Positions 45,301-57,783 of a DNA stretch of 64,000 nucleotides are shown piece after piece. A program made the translations under genes and the position numbers. Numbering within the stretch: the first letter of the stretch is position 1; each line of letters opens with the position of its first letter. This stretch comes from Rhodamnia argentea (lineage: Eukaryota > Streptophyta > Magnoliopsida > Myrtales > Myrtaceae). The DNA is taken from NCBI RefSeq assembly GCF_020921035.1, contig NC_063160.1, positions 15,589,095-15,653,094 on the forward strand, given 5' to 3'. The notes under the pieces were generated by a model. It was given only the letters and a program-made list of their open reading frames with translations. It ran no database searches and had not been told where the DNA came from.

Positions 45301-47139
45301 GAGCCTGGATGCTAAAGCGCGGGATTGTCAAGGGCAGCCTCTATGTGGATTCGGCAGAAAAGCGCCTCAACGGGTCGTGCCCTCTTATGCCGGAAGAGGT
45401 AAGCCTAATCGGGTAATAATGCTTTATGAAGCGTGATTACTTTGCACATATTCGTAGCAGTTTGCGTATTGGGATGTAGAGAGATGGAGTTCAATTTCTA
45501 TGGTGTCTTGTTTTGCGTATATATGGGGTGAGCCTATATTTCAGAAGATGGGGCTTGTCAAATTCTGGTTGAACTTTTTTTGCGAACTCGTCTCAACTCC
45601 ATCCATCGATTAGTCAAATTTGTATTGTGTTAACAGATTGGAATCCTTCTCCGTGCGTATGGATACCCGTGGGATACCATAATATATGTTTCCGGGGGTG
45701 AAGTCTTTGGTGGTCAAAGGACATTAATACCTCTACACTCCATGTTTGAAAATGTCGTTGATAGGACTTCGCTTAGCACGAGTTGGGAGCTGAACAGAAT
45801 TTACGGGCGTGAGTCCAGCCTGGCTTCTGATTATCCCAAGAAGCTTACTCCTGTTGATGTAGAATTGAAACGCGAGGCATGGAAATTGGCGGGGCCACGC
45901 CCTCGTCCACTTCCACCACCTCCGGCACGGCCCAAATACCCTTATAATATCGAAGGTTGGTGGGGCTGGGTGGCTGAAAGTGATAATGAGCCTGACAGTA
46001 CAGTAATGGAGCTGAGGATGAATGCCCATAAATTACTTTGGGAAGCAATCGACTATGTGGTTTGTGTTGAAGCTGATGTGTTCATTCCTGGATTCGATCG
46101 TGATGGTAAGGGGCATCCAAATTTCGCTACCTTAGTGATGGGCCGTAGATTGTACCAGTCAGCAGCCTCCAGAACTTACAGACCTAACAGGTAACTATCT
46201 GGTCGAGTTATTGTAGACAGCTTAAAACCGTAAACAGCGCAGTGAATCTCTCTCGTTACGCAATAGCTTTGGATTTGAAAAAGAACGGGGTGCTATTGTG
46301 TGTTCGTAGTTCTTCTTCTGCTTTATTTCTCCATATGCAAATGTCTTTTCAGGCACCTACTTAGGCCTTTGGATTCTCGAACTTTATCAGTTCATGATAA
46401 ATCGAACCTTTAAAAGTACGCAACCTTTTAGTTTGTTGTGACTTGCTCTCTGTTCAATCGGCCTGGGACTAATCTTGCATCCGCACCCTTGGGCATGACA
46501 TGCATGTTCCAGATGCTCGCTAAGTTGGGCTTTCGATTACAATAAAAGAGTTTTCACATTGTATCAGAAAGATTCTGCACTCAATTCGCTCGACTCTTCT
46601 CTCATGAATGTATGGTTTTTTCCGCACTAAATAATCGGAACTTGTTTCTATGTGAATGCAGGAAACGAGTCGTGAAGTTCTTGGAAGAAACACGTGACCA
46701 CCTATATCAGGCAAATCACACATGGCTGACGTCGATCCGCAGGCACCTGAGAAACAGCCTACTCGACGGGCTAACTGAAGCGTCTGCAAAATCGAAGCCT
46801 CTCTCTTTCCTCTCTCATCCCGTCCCCGAATGTTCTTGCTCGAGCCACGATCCAAAAGCTGAATCCACATCCCGCCCTTCCGGTCTGTCTCACTCCCTTC
46901 ACGCAGCTCTCGGCTCCATCCACCGTTGCCCAGCTTGGATGGAAACCGGCGCGACGTCCCTTCTGATAGAGAAGGAAAACGACGAAGACCTCGACGAGGG
47001 CGACACCTCATCGTCCGGGCTGTTTCTCAGGGGCAGCGGGGGCGGAGGAGCGGCTCATGAGAACGGAGGCGGTGAGGTGAGTAGAGAGGAGGCCCAGTTG
47101 GAGGACCAGGAAGAACTAGAAGGTGGGGAGAGAAGATAA
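42367..47139 (+). CDS. O-fucosyltransferase family protein (type II membrane, Golgi)
   Basis: Ten exons (42367-42567, 43076-43160, 43739-43809, 43897-43985, 44094-44337, 44894-45006, 45087-45177, 45270-45398, 45637-46190, 46662-47139) join in phase to 684 residues. A short basic N-terminus and a membrane anchor (about 16-36, GLVGLVLSALSLFVHFLLA) fit a Golgi type II glycosyltransferase. The donor-site motif GGFHEIRNSICDVVAVSRLL replaces the GGLNQMR type of other members. Further conserved parts are RPFIAYDPGLTRDALAYHGC, GYPWDTIIYVSGGEVFGGQR and a C-terminal VCVEADVFIPGFDRDGKGHP block. The tail after about residue 540 is low-complexity, Ser/Glu/Gly-rich and ends in acidic repeats. It likely fucosylates a protein or wall glycan; the acceptor is unknown. 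The start is the first ATG in this frame after the leader repeat. Confidence 0.9.
43219..43240. repeat. CT microsatellite in intron 2 of the O-fucosyltransferase gene
   Basis: An 11-unit CT run in a pyrimidine-rich stretch. Confidence 0.85.
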
Positions 47140-47449
47140 CAGGTGTTCAGATTTTGTGTACATGAGTATGTTTAGGTGGGGATAGTCTAGACTTTTAGAG
47201 TGCTTGTGATTTCCTAAATTTTGTTTTCCTTGTCAAATCTTTTGTTCTTAGGATCATCTGAAAATTTGTATCGGTTCGTGTAAGAAAGAGGGGGAAACTC
47301 ATTTCTGGGGTCCAAAAGTAGGTTAGCAACACAAAACCCCAGCAACAATTTTCTCGTAGGGCTTCGGGAGTTATGTACAAATTTCATGCTGGAGGGTATC
47401 TTTTCAAATGTGTTCATGATTTTACTCATAAGTTTCCTGGTCAAAATGA
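47140..47449. other. 3' region of the O-fucosyltransferase gene
   Basis: Presumed 3'UTR and downstream sequence. No other feature seen. Confidence 0.4.
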
Positions 47450-47830
47450 TTAAAAAAAAAAAAGATTGATACTCTGAAAAATGTCAAATTGATGCATCCG
47501 GCGAATTTGTCTAAAATTAATTTTCTGACCACTACAAACTTTAAATCGATGCATTTGTCATAAATTTATCTTCCATTAGTTTTTATTAAATTGGATTAAT
47601 ATCACAAAAGATCTTAAACCGGTACACATATGATAAATAAAGAGTAAAAATCTTAAAGCGGTATTCTCGTCGGTTGTCACGTGTTATTTAATTTAACAAT
47701 TTGACGGTAAAATTTAACCGAAATTAATAGAGGGTAAATTTGTCACATGTGTATCAAGATGAAGTTTTAAATAAATTTATCATATACGTACTAATTTAAA
47801 ATTTTTCGTAGTGCTAACGAAAAATCGAAT
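47450..47830. mobile_element. Degenerate inverted-repeat element, relative of 5100-5585
   Basis: Shares 'AAAAATCTTAAA.CGGTA(T)', 'GTCACGTGTTA' and the paired 'GGGTAAATTTGTCACATGTG' motif with the element at 5100. The ends are diverged. Confidence 0.5.
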
Positions 47831-48286
47831 TTTCTAACAAAAATCGAGTCAAACTTTCGATTAGCAGACACGTCATTATCATTAGGATTGAGACGTTAAA
47901 CCGTACTTAATAGAAAAAAATGATTACTGTTGTGACACGTGCCGCGTGTCGAAGTCAAAGATAAGCAAGAGAAGACATTTTCGTGCCCGCTTCAGCAAGC
48001 AGAGCAACTGCTGAGGAAACCGAGGGAAGACTTCAAAAGGCTTCGGTCTTCAAAACTGTAGCGAGTCAAATTACACGCGAAAGTTCGTTAGAAATTGTTC
48101 GAGCACTCGGGATCTCTTTCATTTGCTTGGACGCCAAGCAAATCTCTGCCCTATAGAACGGGGCAGATGTTAGGAATCAGATCATGTTTCGCCTGTGAAG
48201 TCTTTGCGCAAGAAAAGCATCTGCGAATTTCACAGTGAGAGGAAAGATAAAGGGGAGAGAACAAGAGAGAGTTTGGGAGCGAAAAG
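47831..48286. other. Upstream region of the small protein gene
   Basis: No coding exon recognised. Contains a CACGTGCCGCGTGTCG stretch (an ACGTG core) at about 47937 and a GA-rich leader just before the ATG at 48287. Confidence 0.4.
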
Positions 48287-48457
48287 ATGAGGGAGAGCGG
48301 TAACAGCAGCATAAACTGGTTCAAGACCTTCTTTTCTTGCTTCTTCGTACCCGCTAAGGCCACGTCTTCGGGGCCGGCGAAACCCGACAAGGTGGAGGCG
48401 GCGATGGTCGAGTCGTGCAACCATTTCTCGTCGGCGCACAAAGTTCGGTTCGGCTGA
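48287..48457 (+). CDS. Small conserved-looking plant protein, 56 residues, function unknown
   Basis: A single-exon frame runs from ATG 48287 to TGA 48455-48457. It starts MRESGNSSINWFKTFFSCFF and ends in VEAAMVESCNHFSSAHKVRFG. The first ATG after a GA-rich leader is used and GC content is higher than in the flanks. The C-terminal 'HFSSAHKVRFG' reminds me of a family of very small, uncharacterised dicot proteins, but I cannot name it. The aromatic and cysteine-rich N-terminal part could bind a membrane. There is no cleavable signal peptide with confidence. It is too short to stand out among random frames on length; the claim rests on composition and the remembered tail. Confidence 0.55.
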   Translation: MRESGNSSINWFKTFFSCFFVPAKATSSGPAKPDKVEAAMVESCNHFSSAHKVRFG

Positions 48458-48848
48458 TGTTCAGGCCTCCTGAAGAAGAAGAAGAAGGAGAAGACCGTTC
48501 ATGGGTGCGACTAAAGTATGCGGCTTTCGCGGGAGAGAATTTGTTTACGCAGAGTCAGGGGTTTGTGGGGCCAAACGGTCCCTGCGAAATCTCCGATCAT
48601 GGTTCGATTCTGGTGGATCCATCCTCCGTTGTGCTCGAGCGTTCGTTCTTTATTTGGATGTTCAGTTCGTTTGGCTCTGTATCACTTCTACATCGTTTAG
48701 TGTCAAGTGTGTGTAAGAATCTCAGCAAATAACAAGTAGCCTTCACTGTAGCGTGCTTCGCTTTGTGTCAGTTCGCACACCTTCTGTAACATTAAAAGAC
48801 AACCTAGAACCAAGGACATCTGCATGTGGGCCGATAGTCAATGTATCG

Positions 48849-48910
48849 TATATTAAACTGATAAGAATAGATACTACACATGATCTTAGCCAAAAGGCCG
48901 AGAAAGGTAT
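48849..48910 (-). ncRNA. U2 snRNA 5' region, diverged or truncated
   Basis: Read on the minus strand from 48910, the first 62 bases follow plant U2 snRNA almost exactly: ATACCTTTCTCGGCCTTTTG, the branch-site pairing GTGTAGTATCT, and TTATCAGTTTAATAT. Beyond that the similarity fades. A fragment ATCGGCCCACA of stem-loop IIa survives near 48825-48836, but the Sm site and the 3' stem-loops are not recognisable. The gene is therefore either a pseudogene or a divergent variant. Confidence 0.75.
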
Positions 48911-48977
48911 GAGTTTCAAGCGGGAGTTCGCCCCCGTTTTGTCTCGTCTGATTGATTCCTCATACCTTCCGAGGTGC

Positions 48978-48988
48978 CATGTGGGACT
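48978..48988 (-). promoter_or_regulatory. Upstream sequence element of a plant snRNA promoter
   Basis: GTCCCACATGG matches the plant USE consensus RTCCCACATCG at 10 of 11 positions. It lies about 67 bp upstream of the U2-like start, the expected distance. The TATA box expected near -30 is absent (GAGACAAAACGG instead). Confidence 0.7.
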
Positions 48989-49164
48989 CAAAAGTCTCGG
49001 CTTTGCTAGTTTCAGTTCTGTTGTGTCATACATTTGAAACCTGATGAGCTAGGGACCAGGGAAAAATTTTATATGATTGAATGGCTAGTGAGAATTGATT
49101 CATGTTGATAATTTATCAAGCTTAAGGGAAAAAAGTCCGGGAAAAACTTTCATCATCTTGTGGA

Positions 49165-50894
49165 TCAAGACAGGACCACCACCTTGCTCAGAATCCACAG
49201 CACGAGCGAGAACTCGAACGCGAAGATCGTGTGCAGCAGCCCCCGGTCCAGCGGGAACCCGTAGAGCGTTATCCCGCCGTTATTCCGCTCCAAGTAGGCC
49301 ACTGCACATACAGTACACCGAGTGATAGATGGCATCGGAGTGACGTTTGAGTTCAATGATGGATGATTTCATGCGTAGATAGACGTGTGTGGATATGGAC
49401 TGACCTAATGCTTGTCGGATTTGGAATGAGCCAGAATCCGAGGAGGTGGAGACAGGGATAACGAGATCTGAGTCGGTGTCGCTGTGTGAACTGTCGTGTT
49501 CCGCAGTTTCGGGTTTCGGGCGGTTCAAACCAGAAGCAGAAGTCACGAGCATGTGCCATCTAGTGGCCACAGAGGCGATCCCTTGAGCTCTGTGGGTGAT
49601 TCTTGCAGCACCCACCAGGCACAAGAACAGACCACTCAGCTCAACAACGGTACACACCTGCAACAAGTTCATCAGGAAAATCAAACGAAGATGACAAAGC
49701 ATATTCCGGGGAACGTAATTGAATTCGCTAGGTTCACTCACCACGAGGTCTCCGGAATTGAAGAAATTCTTCTCGGTTTTCGATGCCAGGACGATCAGCA
49801 GCGCTGCAAACTGGCTCACTGTCATCGTCACGAGGCAACTGATGATAAAGAACCGATACCGGTGGCTCGTTGTGGACAGCTGCTTCCTGATCCTGACGTG
49901 CTCGTCGAATATGGCGCTCGGGTTGGACCCACAGCCCTCGAGCATCCCGTGGAGGCCGCCGAGCCTCAGGATCTGGAGCTCGCAGGTCAGCCGGAAGAGG
50001 ACGCAGACGAGGAGGAAGATGCCAGTTCGGTAGATCCAGGAGGCCAGGACGAGGACGAAGAGGATGGCGTTCGATGGGAAGGGAAAGGGGAGGGAGAAGG
50101 ACACGGAGACGGTTGAGAAGAATACGACCTTGTGGGCGAGTTCGACGAGGAAGGAAGGGAGGAGGATGTAGGACAGGTAGCGGAACGACTTGTCGCGCTC
50201 GCGGGCGTAGTTACGACGCACAAGGGCAGAGTCATGCTCAAGCGCATCGAGGAAGAGGAGCTGCCGCAGCCCGTACTTGTTGAAGAACCTGCGTTTCGCG
50301 GTGCGAGGAAGATGCCGAGAGCGGGAAAGTCAGTCGGGCAGAGTCTTTCCTCTACTGCAGTTTAATGTGATTGATGCTGCTTCTCAAAGCATAATAAAAG
50401 AACGTACGTTCGGGATTTTCTTCTCAGTTAGCTCAACTTTAGAATTTACATGAACTGCATGTACCAACTACAGGATCGAGTTAAATACGATGCTACCTGC
50501 ATAGTGTGAAGAAGCCAATTGCAGCTAAGCCCGACTCCGGGAACTGGACGAGCAGGTTGAAAGATATCGGGTTTTCAACCGGAGCTGTCGGTGGTACTTT
50601 CACGGCGAGGGAGCTCACTATTGGAATGACGACGGTGAAGAGTATGAACGTGAAAATGGAGATGAACTTGCCAAAACAGGAGGACTGATCGAGCGCGCAC
50701 CACTTGAGGCTGATCCGCAAGTGGCGGAGATCATCAGAGATGGGCACTCTCGACCTGGCATAGGATGGTCGGAGAAGCAACGGGACAGATGCAAGTGGGC
50801 TCGGCTCATGGAACCGTGTAGGGGAGGATTCATGGTCGTGGTTAGGAGCCTCTACATCGATGAGGGCAGCATCGTCGATGGTTGAGGGATGCAT
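49165..50894 (-). CDS. DUF3537 multi-pass membrane protein
   Basis: Four exons (50497-50894, 49742-50288, 49405-49657, 49165-49301) join in phase to 444 residues, the usual length for this plant family. The cytosolic-looking N-terminus (about 1-85) has acidic and Ser/Pro-rich stretches and a DDLRHLRISLKWCALDQSS motif typical of the family. About seven hydrophobic segments follow, among them FISIFTFILFTVVIPIVSSL, the HKVVFFSTVSVSF region and a C-terminal TIFAFEFSLVLWILSKVVV. A hydrophilic loop rich in Ser/Asp lies between the last segments (exon 3). DUF3537 proteins are structurally related to insect gustatory and odorant receptors, but their role in plants is not well established. The start is the only ATG preceding the conserved block. 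Confidence 0.9.
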
Positions 50895-51716
50895 TTGTGG
50901 TTAGAAGTTGCTGGATGGAGGAAGAAGATTGGGGGTGCGTCCCGGGTTATAACTGAGAAGATTGAATAAAGGAGCGAAGCAATCCGTGACATTGGAAGCT
51001 TTTCTTGGTGAGAAGAGAGCAACATCTCACAAAAAGGAAAGAAGAAAACATTGTGCTTTGCTTGAGGCTTTGAAGAAGCTGCAGGATTCGTTTCAAGGGA
51101 AGAAGCAATGCATCTCATCTCTAAAAAAGTTGGTGAAAATCAGGTCCTCACACACAGGACTCCCAGGTGTTTGGACTTTGGACTCAAAAAAGTTCAGAGA
51201 GTAGAGAAGTTCAGCCGAGTTCGTAAAAGAACCGTCCAAAAAGCTGACAAAAATTAAATTAAGAACTTGGAAGGCAAACAAAATATAAGAGTCTGGTAAA
51301 GAAATGGTATAGAAATGATATTTGGAAATCGGCAGGATCTTCAAAAGACATTCCAAAGCAAATTGCACTACAGCAGCACGGGAAGAGGAAAGAAATGGTG
51401 ATTAAGCGGGCTTGAAACCTGAAGAAGAATTAGGAAATGCCACCGGATGTCGCTATGTGAATTCTCGTTATATGCCCACGGAAGCCTGAATCAGGCTTAG
51501 GAGATTCGAACAAATCAACACATGTAATAGAACTTTTCTATGCATTTCCACGTAACTACTCAAACCAGAGAGCACCACCATATACAATTAACCTGAACCT
51601 AGCTGTTCTCATACCACGGTAGAGAATTGATAGATCTTACCTCCTGCTTCCATACCTAACATTACATTAAAAAAAAAAAAGAATAATGAGAAAAGGAGGT
51701 AGACCATTCTGATTCA
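50895..51716. other. Spacer between two minus-strand genes
   Basis: Promoter side of the DUF3537 gene on the left and presumed 3'UTR of the bHLH gene on the right. No exon or repeat recognised. Confidence 0.4.
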
Positions 51717-54700
51717 CTAACTCTTCTCTGTTCTAAGTCTTTTGGGAGCCTGATCAGGTTCTTCAATGTAGACTTCAGAGCCATCATGCACCCGAGCTCG
51801 ACTATCTGGAGGGACATTTTCATGATCCTGTACATATGAGAAGACAGATTTAAAGACTTTAAAAAAAAAAAATACCCTTTCCTACGCATGAAGTGTCTAG
51901 CTTTGAATTCTACCCTTCCACAATCTTGTGAATTTGTCAGTGAGCATGTCCAGTTGCTAGCTTTAGCCCATTTCAAGCAGAACATATACAGAGATGAAGG
52001 CCATCTACAACGTTTATTAAGCTCAAGACTTCAGAAATGAAATACTCATAGCCAATATTGCTCTTTCAGCCTGACAGGTCGTTTGTCTCAATTGCCAATT
52101 CTGTCATTACTATCTAGGCATACACCAGAGAAAGAGGCACAAGAGATAAGCACATATACACCGCCCATAAAACCAATGGTTGACTTGCATGTCATTGATG
52201 GAATGACAATTAGAATGGCATATTGGAAGTAGACTACCGCGTAGCTCAAGAAGCTGCATCATTTTAAATAAATGACCTCTTAAAGCAATTAAAGGGTCAT
52301 TTACTATACACAAGGCCACCAAAATAGTTTAAAGGACTGCTACATTTACAACACAAACTTATCCTGCATAGACAGCACTACAGACTAATGCCATTTACCA
52401 CCGAAAAAAACATCACAATTTCAACTGCCTATATCAAATGAAGGACACTAAATTTCAAAGGCTTATGTCGCACTTAGGAAGAACTTCCTTTGGCTCCTTT
52501 TGCGTCAAATCCTTGATCTTGTGGTTTTGGGAGCTTCCAGATCATCAATTTTAGTAATAAGTGTGTCCATTTAGATGCTATTAGTACTTGGGAAAGATTA
52601 GAGCGCAAGTTGAGGGCCATAAGCTCATTTCTAAAGGAAGAACTTCCCAGCAAGAATTGCATTTTCTGTGATTACTACTTTCAAAATTTCAAGATAAGCC
52701 AGCTGGTTTTAGTCCGCTGTCAAATTTTGGCAATGTGAAACTCCGAAGAAGTTTACTGAAAAGGGGAAAAAAAATCTCAGATGATGGTTCTAGCAGGTCT
52801 TGCAGCCTCCCTAACTACAATCAATGACGGATTGGATATGTAATTATACACGAAACAACAGTGACAACTATTGCATGAGATAGAATAGCTTCAAAAATGA
52901 GTTGCGGGTTTTAGACCTTCAAAGTGGAAAAGGTACTAGCTGCGCTATTACTTGCTCGCTTCCCAACATCAATTTGCACAGAGATGCTGGCCTGGGACAA
53001 ATCCACTCCCGATGATTGCAGTGCTTGGGTCAGAGTGTTTAATATCCTGTCACAAGACTACTATGCTGTCATACAAGAATATCCAACCGTTTAGGGAACA
53101 AGATATCATTTGGTCGAGATGAAATATCAAAGCAAATTTCATAGCTTGCAATGATGCAACTTTAGCATGAAAGCAACTAGGCAGTCCAATTCAAGCTGCC
53201 GTGAAACCCAAGGGTCAATGATTTCAACTCTGAGAAGAAATGTGAATATGTCACACACAGCCCAAAGCATACAAACATCTTGTCTCTTAATGGAAAGATT
53301 AGGTAAATCATTGTAAATTATTCCAATTATACTTGCAGTAGTCCTCCCCTTCATTAATGCTGTGAAAAATCAAGATTCCAGAAAAATGTATTATTTTCCA
53401 GTAGTAGAACCCTTGATATCCACCATAATGAAGATTAGAGATACATCTTTCTTGGATGAGGCATAAGAGATGTATCGACCAAAAATGTAACTGGATGTAA
53501 TGGGTCTCAAGGGACAATTACCCTTGAGAATAGGCAGTAGAGAGGCTAACAGATCCACTTTCAATGGTGAATTGCTCTTGATCAATATCTGTATTGTTTG
53601 GGATGCTACAATCTGCTGCAAAAGGCATGGCCTGCCACAACTGCGACTGAGGATGGCCAGACACATTACCAACATTAGATGCAGCTTCAGTCAGCGGTTC
53701 ACTGGCCATCCCGCCATGCCCAACAGAAGCAAACATGCCTGGTTGTGTTTGCATGTTAATGGAGACTGCCGCATTAGCCAAATCAGATTCCAATGAGTTC
53801 TGAGCATTTGCAATCAGTGGGCTCGTATCAACTCTACTCTCATGACCACTTCCGTTTTTCATAATTTGAAGATGATCCATATGACTTTCAACAGTCCCAG
53901 TATTGCTTCTCTGCAACAAATGAAAGGAATGTTATAACGAACACTATCTGTGGCTCTATGTTGGCATTTCATGACAATAGAAGCTCCAGCAATTCACTTG
54001 ATGCCAACCATTCACTTAAAAAGCTCATAAATTTTCAATATTTGAGTGCAGACAATAGGAGAAGTCTTCCAAAAGGATCAATAATTTCTCCAGGAGAAGT
54101 CTGTCTTTTCTTATGAGTTGACCTAAGGATGGACATCTAATCAGCACATGCATAAACACATACTGATAGAAATCCAGAAGAATTAAAAGATAAATTGATG
54201 CGAGTCCAAGGAACAACTTTGTGTGGGCCACATGAATTTCTAAAGCAATTTCCAGTAGACATCATGCCATAAATTCCAAACATAATCCTTAGTAAAGAAT
54301 AATAAAATCCTTGGAAGTCCAGCTACCCAAGGTTCCGGCAAACATTTTGCAACATTATTATCTGAATTCATGATATAAGCACTTGGTGAAAGAAGTGACA
54401 TTACTGATCATGCAGAAGTAATTTCTCAAAGTGACTCCAGAAAATTCATGACCAAGATGAAACGTCAAAGGAAAATGTGAGCAAACTGGTTTTCTTTTAT
54501 AAAAGCGACTAAATCCCAAATACATAATTAACACCATATCCGGATATGGAACGTATTCCAGCAATAAACTCAAATTAGCCAATGGCCAGAATGAGTTAAC
54601 ATGATCTATTCTGAGATTGCAGAAAACTGCAAGACAAACCGTACAGGTTGCTGTTTTACAGAAGACATTTTATTTAGGCTTCACCAAAAAAGTCAATTAT

Positions 54701-56067
54701 TTTCATAACTTTCCATTCCATCGATCTACATTGCCACACAAGGAAGAATAGAAACTTAAGTAGTTGAAACCAATTTCTATTTTCATGTCAAAAGACATGT
54801 CAACACATATAACAAGGCAGGTGCTACTACTTTAATAACATATGATCGGTGCTGACTCTTACCCATGGTGTTAATTTACTCGGCTCCTGATTATAACCAG
54901 GGTATGAACCCTCATACATCTGTATTTTCTCCTGTAAAAATCGAATGTACTCTATAACCTGAAACACATGCACAGAAATCTGCTCAGCTGTCACATTAAA
55001 ACAAAAACAAAAAGAAATTAGCCAATGTAGTGTCCGAAAGATGTGCCTGGACCATTTACCTCTAACAAGAATGAAGCCTTATCTCTTTTTTGATCATTTT
55101 GAGGTATGAGATCTCTCAATATTTGAAACCTGCATTGCCTAAATGAAACATCAATCACAAAGCAGTTCTTCCGCGATAATTGTAAAGAATGGTTCACATA
55201 AAACTGTATCAAGGACATCAGCGTGAGCAAGACTGGATTATGTGGCTAGATCGTGGTACAGGATCCCAACAAGGCATAAGCTTTCACAAGTTCACAAATT
55301 CAAACCGTACTCAAGTCATCTCCATTGTGTTCACTATCTTTTGCTACTTTAACAGAAGAATTGATTTCTACAATGAACCAAATGGACTAAAAAGCATTTC
55401 TGGCCCAAGTTACATTCTTTTTGCTAGAGTAACTTCCTTTCGGTTTCTTTTTTCCCCACCAGGCATGCACGGGTGATGTGATTTAAGTGAATTATTGGCA
55501 GCAATCTGAGGCCCTAAAGTACCAAAAAAAAAAAAAAAGACTTGTGCCCGGATTCCAACAGTGGAGGAGGTATAGGGACCATAACACCAAATGTAGAAGC
55601 AAAGACCAGCTTCACATGAACTAAGCAATAGATTCACCGCACCAAATCCAATCAATTACGGATGTATGCTAACTTAATCACCACAAGCAGAGCAGAGCAT
55701 GACAATGGCAATTCACAGAACAGTAACGCTCGCCTCTCGTTGATCTTGCTCCTCCTGCGCTGCTCCGTCTCCGAATGCTTCGACCGCAGAGCGTTCCCCT
55801 TCTTCCCGTCCACTTTCCCTACTTCCTCTACACGGACACGCAGGCCATTAGACTCATTACTCACTTTGCACATATAGGCGGGGCTGGGGGTAGCCAAAAA
55901 AAAAGAACGGGAAATTTACACTTTTTTTTCGAAAATCCCACAAAAAAAAAAAAACCTTTTTGGAAAGAAGAATTGTGGGCAGGAGCGAAGTCATCACCAT
56001 ATTCGGTCTCCTCGTCGTCGTCGTAGTCGTGCTCGTGTTGGTGAGGTGTCTTAGCAGGCCTCACCAT
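51717..56067 (-). CDS. BIM-type bHLH transcription factor (brassinosteroid pathway, BIM2-like)
   Basis: Seven exons (55956-56067, 55734-55863, 55060-55129, 54863-54958, 53522-53910, 52917-53046, 51717-51827) join in phase to 345 residues. An acidic N-terminus ([15 protein letters not shown]) precedes a bHLH domain at about 62-117. Its basic region [20 protein letters not shown] holds the His-Glu-Arg triad for E-box DNA. Helix 2 ([20 protein letters not shown]) runs into [18 protein letters not shown], a hallmark of the BES1-interacting Myc-like family. The C-terminal conserved segment [20 protein letters not shown] is also present. BIM proteins dimerise with BES1/BZR-type factors and bind E-boxes in the nucleus. 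The intron inside the bHLH starts with GC instead of GT. The exon 1 donor is followed by a long T run on the coding strand. Confidence 0.92.
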
Positions 56068-56268
56068 CTCTTCCCGCCACGGACCGAAGCTCTTTGACAG
56101 CTAACTGCACCTGGGCTGATATCACGCAGGAATTCTCAGCAAAAACATCGCCACCCCCGAGCCTGTAACAACCCGGATTGCGAAATTGAGCTAAACACAA
56201 CCGGCATGAGACAGCGTCGTTGGCAAGTTCACCTTTTGACGCCAAAAAGCCATGAAACACACACAAAC

Positions 56269-56300
<32 letters not shown>
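56269..56300. repeat. GA microsatellite in the BIM-like 5' leader region
   Basis: A GA run (CT on the coding strand) with one interruption, about 200 bp upstream of the start codon. It resembles the leader CT tracts of the O-fucosyltransferase gene. Confidence 0.8.
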
Positions 56301-56449
56301 TAACCGCGGTGATCCGGGAGAGAAAGAGGAGGGGGTGGAAGGAATGAGATGTTTGTAGGTGCAGTTGCTGGGTTTTGCACTTGCACACACGGGGAAGAGA
56401 GAGAGAGAGGAGCCCTAGGCAGAGTGAAGGGAAAGGAGCCGTTCCTGAA

Positions 56450-57640
56450 TGAAACGGTGCTCTTCTTGTTTTTTCAATTTTATTTTTGGTTTTTCCCTTC
56501 TAAGTTAGATTGTAAAGCATAGATGGAGCAAAAATTGATTTACAAAATGACATCGGATAATTATCTTTTATGCCTTTGTTGTTGTCCAAATTATTAAACC
56601 TTCAATTAATTAAAAGTCATTAGAAATATGAACATTATTTTACGACCGTGTTTATCATCGAAACACACTTGCACTCTTCGTTGGTATATAAAAGATAATA
56701 ATCTTCTTTCGGGATCGATTACGATCTCGAATGTCACGACTTTATGTACAAGAACAAACTCTTGAACAAGCTATGACACATGTTTGGTCTTTTCATGGGC
56801 ATCGAGAACGTTAGTATTTTCTAGAATCTTGGATGCCTTCGCTTTGATTAGAGAGGGATTAGCCTAAGTCTAGCAAGATGAAAGCTTGGGACCGAACCGG
56901 AGTGAAAAGAACAAGTGAGACAAAGGGGGAATTATTCGGAATTGGACAGGTCATATAAATGGTGGAGGATGTTGAATTTGCGCGGGGTCGGTGCTGTCGG
57001 TTGCACTAAAGACCGGACCCGTTAATACTCTAATGAACCTCGTCAACAAAGTCCCACTATAGATGCATATTATCCAATTACGATGGTTAATAAACTTATC
57101 AAATTATTGTCCTCTTAAGAGCGGTTGTCTATAAGCTCTCATAAATTCGTTTGTTTCGCAAAAGATGAATGATATATAATTTGAAGAATGATCACCCCGC
57201 ATGACTAGAAATCATTTGTTGATGAAAAACTTTTTCATTACCATCAACTTACAATGCAGCTGATTATTTTTAGAAATTCTTTTTCTAAATCATTCGTGTA
57301 TAGATAGGGAATGGCATGTCTGATCAAGTATCATTAGTAGAATATGAAATTGATGAGTAACATGGTATACCTGAATGTCCGCTCGAAGAATATTCCATCA
57401 ACCACGTTGTTGCTTATTTCTTTATAGATGAGTTGAAAGAGGACATGACAGGCCCAGCAACGATTTGTGTAAATATTGTATTGGACAGAGAGATGTGGTC
57501 CAAGTTAATTAGCTGAGGCCCTGCAGCGAACGAGGAACAGTAACGCCGACGTGGGTTCTACATACGAGTGGATCGAGAGAAATCACAAAAACTTGGGCCC
57601 AAAAAATCTCACGATGCCTACCGTGTGAAGATTTGAAGCG
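56450..57640. other. Spacer between the BIM-like gene and BIG
   Basis: AT-rich, non-coding. No gene, inverted-repeat element or RNA recognised. The right end includes the 3'UTR of BIG. Confidence 0.4.
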
Positions 57641-57783
57641 TTCTCGTCAAGCCACTTCCATTGGAGGTGTAATGATTGGATGACTAGGGGAGTTCTGTGA
57701 AATGGTGTACAACATACATTGGGAAGCACAATCGCAATACGCTGTACATAAAGATACAATACTGGATACTCTAGAATGCCGTC

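Noticed and set aside
49496-50116. Plus-strand open frame of 206 codons
   Set aside because: It is antisense to exons 2 and 3 of the DUF3537 gene, whose frame has matching family motifs and splice sites.
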